From positions 1-64,000 of the forward strand of contig CANJII010000012.1 in the NCBI GenBank assembly GCA_947474435.1: DNA of 64,000 nucleotides. The letters are read 5' to 3'. Every line of letters begins with the position of its first letter. Position 1 is the first letter of the stretch. Source of the stretch: Chitinophagaceae bacterium. GTDB taxonomy: Bacteria > Bacteroidota > Bacteroidia > Chitinophagales > UBA10324. Under the pieces are notes generated by a model, which did no database searches, was not told the origin of the DNA, and saw only the letters and a list, made by a program, of their open reading frames with translations. This document shows, one piece after another, positions 59,320 to 64,000 of the stretch. The translations under genes were made by a program, and so were the position numbers.

Positions 59320-60011
59320 GTACTCCGATAATTGAATTGAACAATGCAGTGATTTACCAGGACGAAGCGCTCGTGCTGAATGATGTGAATCTCACAATCA
59401 ACTCAAGTGAGTTTGTTTACTTAGTTGGAAAAACCGGAAGCGGAAAAAGTTCGTTACTGAAAGTATTGTATGGCGATTTGGATATTGCCGGTGGAAACGG
59501 AATGGTTTGCGGTTATGATTTACAAAAATTAGAAGCGAAGGAAATTCCGTTTCTCCGTCGCAAACTTGGAATTGTGTTTCAGGATTTTCAATTGCTGACC
59601 GACCGAAGTGTGAATGAAAATTTATTATTCGTTTTGCGTGCAACAGGCTGGACCGATAAAACAAAAATGCACGAGCGTGTAACTGAAGTATTGGGAATGG
59701 TTGGGCTGAGCACAAAAGATTTTAAAATGCCACACGAACTTTCAGGGGGAGAACAACAGCGTGTAGTTATTGCGCGTGCATTATTAAATCATCCCGAATT
59801 AATTCTTGCTGATGAACCAACCGGTAATCTGGATCATGCAACTTCTGATGACATCATTCAGTTGTTACAAAAAATTTGTCGCGAAGCAGGAACTGCTGTA
59901 TTGGTAGCTTCACACGATTTAATGGTGATTGGAAAATTTCCTTCGCGAACTATACTATGCGAAGGCGGGCGCATTATGGAGCAGGCGAATCAAGCAACTG
60001 TATCAGCTTAA
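59316..60011 (+). CDS. FtsE-like ABC transporter ATP-binding protein
   Basis: VGKTGSGKSSLLKVLYG (Walker A), LSGGEQQRVVIARALLNHPELILADEPTGNLD. Confidence 0.93.
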   Translation: MSTPIIELNNAVIYQDEALVLNDVNLTINSSEFVYLVGKTGSGKSSLLKVLYGDLDIAGGNGMVCGYDLQKLEAKEIPFLRRKLGIVFQDFQLLTDRSVNENLLFVLRATGWTDKTKMHERVTEVLGMVGLSTKDFKMPHELSGGEQQRVVIARALLNHPELILADEPTGNLDHATSDDIIQLLQKICREAGTAVLVASHDLMVIGKFPSRTILCEGGRIMEQANQATVSA

Positions 60012-61101
60012 GCGCGTTATTTCTATTGCTGAAATTTTCTTCCAGAATATTTATTCTCCTTTCTGCTTCTTCCTGAGTGAAATCATTTTCCATCAGTTGA
60101 TGAATTGTGTCAACCATTTCTTCTGATTTTTCCTTTACGATACACAAACCTTCCAAACCACTTTCTTCCACCATCGCTTTATTCACGAGTACATATCTTC
60201 CTCGAAACAATGCGTTGAGTAATTTCAGTTTGGTTCCGGTTTGCTGAAAAGTCGGCAATACATTTAACTGTGCATTCGCCAGCAATTCATTCAACTTAGC
60301 TTCAGCCGGATTTTCCACCAATTGAATGTGCGGATACGGAGCTATTAATTTTTTTATTGTTGGCGAAGGATTGGCTCCTGCAATGATGCATGGATAATTT
60401 ATTTTACTAAAAACTTTACCCACCAACCATGCAACTGCCTGAATGTTTTCGCTCACCGATAAATTTCCGTGATATAAAATAAAATCGCCTCGACCAACTT
60501 TACTGATACAAATTTCATTCGGATGAAATGCCGGCAGATAAGTGACTTGATTGTATTTTGCAGAAAGTGTTTTAAAATCGATGGAAGAAATCGGAAGAAT
60601 GTGTGTGGCTTTCTTCAAAATCTTCTCGTAAAATTTCAGCTTCACCGATTCAGTATAAAAATAAAAACGGCGCAACATATTCTGTTCTGATTGACCGAGT
60701 CCACGATAATAATCTGCTTCAACATTGTGCATGCGCACTAACTTATTTCGCTTCTCTAAAGTTGGAGCATCCAAGTGATAGCAGGTATGCAGGCCTTCAA
60801 ACAAAATTGGCGCATCCAGCTCTTCCAGATTTTTCAGTAACGATTTTGCTCGGCGTGTTTTTACAATATATGGCTTGAAACTGCTGAAATCACGAAAGCT
60901 GTGTTCGCGGTGATAATAATTTACACTTTCGCACAACAGGTTTAATTGCTCAGCCGGCTCACGACCATATTCATAACAATGTAAATGAATTTTTATTCCA
61001 GCTTCCTTCAGTGCTTTGATTTTATAATACACATCAATCACACCGCCATAATCGGGTGGATACGGAACATTGAAGGAGATAATGTGGAGCTGGTTGGTCA
61101 A
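59974..61101 (-). CDS. Glycosyltransferase family 1/4-like
   Basis: GVIDVYYKIKALKEAGIKIHLHCYEY, LYHGNLSVSENIQAVAWLVGKVF, NVLPTFQQTGTKLKLLNALFRGRYVLVN. Confidence 0.88.
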   Translation of the reverse strand: MTNQLHIISFNVPYPPDYGGVIDVYYKIKALKEAGIKIHLHCYEYGREPAEQLNLLCESVNYYHREHSFRDFSSFKPYIVKTRRAKSLLKNLEELDAPILFEGLHTCYHLDAPTLEKRNKLVRMHNVEADYYRGLGQSEQNMLRRFYFYTESVKLKFYEKILKKATHILPISSIDFKTLSAKYNQVTYLPAFHPNEICISKVGRGDFILYHGNLSVSENIQAVAWLVGKVFSKINYPCIIAGANPSPTIKKLIAPYPHIQLVENPAEAKLNELLANAQLNVLPTFQQTGTKLKLLNALFRGRYVLVNKAMVEESGLEGLCIVKEKSEEMVDTIHQLMENDFTQEEAERRINILEENFSNRNNALKLIQLLDSPAP

Positions 61102-62237
61102 TTAATTTCTTTAAACGCAGTTATCAATTTCTCTTTTTCTAAATCCCAATTCCATTGTTCACGCGCTTGCAAACAGTTTTGTTTTAAGCGGTTGTAAAGT
61201 TGTTCATTATTTAACAGACTATTTAATGATTCTGCAATTTTTTCTGAATTCAAATCATCAATCAAAACTGCAACTTCAAATTCCTTATTCAGCTTTTCAT
61301 ATTCAGGAAAATTCATGTTGAGCGATGGAATTCCTGCTTCGGTGTAATCGAAAAATTTATTAGCAAGGGAGTGGTAATAATTTTTGCTTCGTGCTTCCAG
61401 TAAATTTATTCCGATGTATGATTGTGAGGTTAATAATTTCAAAAGTATCGGTAAAATAAAACCTCTGAACTCAACTTTATTTTCCAGATTTAATTTTTGC
61501 ACAAGTAATCTTAATTCACTTGACAAATCACCTTCGCCTGCTAAAATCAATTTTGAGTCCACTGATTTCATAGCTTGAATTAATGTTTCTAATCCTCTGC
61601 CTTCATTTAGTGTTCCTTGGTATAAAATAGTTTTTGAAATGGATTCAACATTCGATTGGGATTGTGAGATGTCCGGCATGGATGGTTCAGGGAAATCTTC
61701 AGTCCATTCATCAGAAACCGGAAAATTTCTTACAACAAGAAATTCTTTTCCATAATTGGTTTTAAAATAATCTGCTAATCCATCTGAAACACAAATTCCT
61801 TTGGTGATTCTTTTCACTGCATATTTTTCAATTCGTTGCCAGAATTTCTGAATTGATTTTCTTCTTTCCACTTCAGGAGTTTCTGTAAATAGTTCGTGTG
61901 CATCATACACACACGGTTTTCCTTTCAGTTTAGAAATCCATATACAAGGCATGATTGAATCCAAATCAATTCCACATACAATATCAAAACGATGAAAGAG
62001 CAGGAAAAAAAATAATCGAAGATTGTATTCAATATAAAAGAGTTTTCCTTTTTCGAAAAACAATTTCATTCGATGTTGATGGAAAGATTTTTTAATTAAT
62101 GGTTTTGAATTTTTCTTTTCTCTTCCAACTAAAATTACTTCATATCCGCCTTGCTGCATCGAAGTACAAATACGAATCATCCGCTGATCGTAGTTCAAAT
62201 CGTTGGTAACAGTAAAAATGATTCGTTTCAGTTCCAC
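61098..62237 (-). CDS. Glycosyltransferase family 4-like
   Basis: RMIRICTSMQQGGYEVILVGRE, VYDAHELFTETPEVE, ILYQGTLNEGRGLETLIQAM. Confidence 0.9.
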   Translation of the reverse strand: MELKRIIFTVTNDLNYDQRMIRICTSMQQGGYEVILVGREKKNSKPLIKKSFHQHRMKLFFEKGKLFYIEYNLRLFFFLLFHRFDIVCGIDLDSIMPCIWISKLKGKPCVYDAHELFTETPEVERRKSIQKFWQRIEKYAVKRITKGICVSDGLADYFKTNYGKEFLVVRNFPVSDEWTEDFPEPSMPDISQSQSNVESISKTILYQGTLNEGRGLETLIQAMKSVDSKLILAGEGDLSSELRLLVQKLNLENKVEFRGFILPILLKLLTSQSYIGINLLEARSKNYYHSLANKFFDYTEAGIPSLNMNFPEYEKLNKEFEVAVLIDDLNSEKIAESLNSLLNNEQLYNRLKQNCLQAREQWNWDLEKEKLITAFKEIN

Positions 62238-64000
62238 TGCAATTGGTGGCTTTCGTTTTCAGTAATCATATTCTGGTCGATGAGCCAGCGCAAAGTATGC
62301 AACAATTTTTCTTCAGTAACTCCATGAACAGTCTGCACAAGTTGATTGTATTCCAGTTGATTTTTGGTTAACGAACTTTTCAGTTGTTCAATTATGTATT
62401 CAAATTCTATGTCGCTAACTTCTAATTTATTTCTACGCAAGCACACATCACAAATTCCGCAACGGCTGGTTTCTTCTTCATCAAAATAATTCAGCAAAGT
62501 TTCGTTCCGACAATGTGCATGGTCAGAAATGTAATACAACATCGCCTGCAATCGGTTGTGATAACTTTCCTTTCGCTGATTTAACAATTCAGTATTGAAT
62601 TGCAATTGCTCGCTCCGCATTCTTTCCTTCAGAAAAAACAATTGCGGATTTTCATTTCGCTCTTCGTACTGCAATAAATTATTCTGCTGAAACACACGAA
62701 GGTGCTTGATGATTTCAATGTAAGTTGTATTCAATGCCTTCGCCAGTTCTTCTTCACGCACCTGCGAAAAATAATCGAACACACCACCATACGAACGCAT
62801 GATTGCCTTAATCAATGCTTCGTGTTCGGGATGCATTACTTCATAACGATACAATGATTCCTTATCAACAGTCATCATAATTCTTGATGGCAGGTATACC
62901 GAATCGGAAAAAGATAAATATCCTTCCTGCTCTAAAATTTTTAATGATTGCAAAGTTCGAATGGCAATGAACTGATAGGTTTTCAAAAAAACATTCAAAT
63001 CAAAATTAAAACTTTCGCCCTGCCCTGCACCGTCAGCCAATTTGCAAAAATTTCCAATGGCATTGTAAATATTTTTAACTTCTTCCAAATCTGGAAATTG
63101 ATCAGCTTCTCTTTTATTCAACTCAGTTACATCGGCATTATTATAGAGAATTACCGCAAACGATTTTTTTTCATCACGACCTGCTCGTCCTGCCTCTTGA
63201 AAATAACTTTCTAAATTATCAGGCACATCCCAATGCACCACCAACCGCACATCAGGTTTATCTATTCCCATTCCGAATGCATTGGTGCAAACAATTACGC
63301 GCACTTTATTCTGAATCCAATCTTCTTGCTTTTGTGATCGTTCGCCATGAGATAGGCCAGCGTGATATTCAGTGGCACTGACATTATTCTGTTGAAGAAA
63401 CATTGCAACTTCCTTTGTTCTTCTTCGGTTTCGCACATACACAATTGCAGTTCCTTTTACTTTATCCAGCATCTTTAACAACCTGCCGAATTTATCTTCT
63501 TCAAATAAAACGGAGTACGATAAATTTTTTCGCTCGAAACTTCTGCGCACAACATGCTGCTGCTTGAATTGCAGTTTCTGCATGATGTCACTGCAAACAA
63601 TTTTTGTAGCAGAGGCAGTTAATGCGAGAACAGGAATATCATTTAACTCTTCTCGTACTTCGGCAATGCGCAGATATGGCGGACGAAAATCATAACCCCA
63701 TTGTGAAATGCAATGCGCTTCATCAACAGCCAGTAAATTAATTTTCATTTTAGGTAATCGAGCACGAAAAATATCTGTGGTTAATCGTTCGGGTGAGAGG
63801 TATAAAAATTTGTAATGCCCTTCCACACATTTCTCCAATGTCAAATCCACTTCGCGATAACTCATGCCGGAGTGAATGGCCACTGCGGAAATTTTTCGGG
63901 AGCGAAGATTATTCACCTGATCCTTCATCAATGCAATCAACGGAGAAATAACCAAGCACATTCCCTCCATGTACATTGCGGGAATCTGAAAACAAATTGA
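62228..64000 (-). CDS. recQ: ATP-dependent DNA helicase RecQ (partial; N-terminus beyond window end)
   Basis: ISPLIALMKDQVNNL, LLAVDEAHCISQWGYDFRPPYLRI, GMGIDKPDVRLVVHWDVPDNLESYFQEAGRAGRD; frame continues to 64000 as SICFQIPA-MYMEG. Confidence 0.96.
   Translation of the reverse strand, partial: SICFQIPAMYMEGMCLVISPLIALMKDQVNNLRSRKISAVAIHSGMSYREVDLTLEKCVEGHYKFLYLSPERLTTDIFRARLPKMKINLLAVDEAHCISQWGYDFRPPYLRIAEVREELNDIPVLALTASATKIVCSDIMQKLQFKQQHVVRRSFERKNLSYSVLFEEDKFGRLLKMLDKVKGTAIVYVRNRRRTKEVAMFLQQNNVSATEYHAGLSHGERSQKQEDWIQNKVRVIVCTNAFGMGIDKPDVRLVVHWDVPDNLESYFQEAGRAGRDEKKSFAVILYNNADVTELNKREADQFPDLEEVKNIYNAIGNFCKLADGAGQGESFNFDLNVFLKTYQFIAIRTLQSLKILEQEGYLSFSDSVYLPSRIMMTVDKESLYRYEVMHPEHEALIKAIMRSYGGVFDYFSQVREEELAKALNTTYIEIIKHLRVFQQNNLLQYEERNENPQLFFLKERMRSEQLQFNTELLNQRKESYHNRLQAMLYYISDHAHCRNETLLNYFDEEETSRCGICDVCLRRNKLEVSDIEFEYIIEQLKSSLTKNQLEYNQLVQTVHGVTEEKLLHTLRWLIDQNMITENESHQLQWN

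Noticed and set aside
1-64000. CRISPR arrays
   Set aside because: No regularly spaced direct repeats of CRISPR length with unique spacers were seen; the only tandem repeats are short 7-mers or in-frame coding repeats.
1-64000. Intact transposons, integrases or prophage
   Set aside because: No transposase, integrase or phage structural gene recognised; the S74 domain sits in a secreted cellular protein with no phage neighbours.

Overview
This looks like a chromosomal window from a Bacteroidota bacterium. Supporting signs are T9SS-type C-termini, a FISUMP protein, GH3-family and YfhO-like proteins, and TTG-N18/19-TAnnTTTG promoters. Most of the window is housekeeping: dnaA, two tRNAs, a ribosomal-protein block (S8-L6-L18-S5-L30-L15-SecY-Map), fabD, ung, ribH, pyrR-pyrB, mscL, ftsE-like and recQ. 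The best candidate for an undescribed system is a tightly packed minus-strand operon at about 23.56-30.27 kb. It encodes a PqqD-like small protein, a CarB/PylC-like ATP-grasp enzyme, a fold-III PLP decarboxylase whose usual CESxD motif reads CMNID, a urea-transporter/M23 fusion, a TPR/outer-membrane-barrel protein and a secreted TPR protein. Two perfect 12-bp direct repeats lie 21 bp apart upstream of it. Other points of interest are a spc-operon fragment cut at both ends with its own promoters and an internal terminator, a decayed response-regulator 3' end flanking a FISUMP gene, a 43-bp inverted repeat next to dnaA, and short dispersed or tandem intergenic repeats. All product names come from reading the protein sequences. 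No database search was run.
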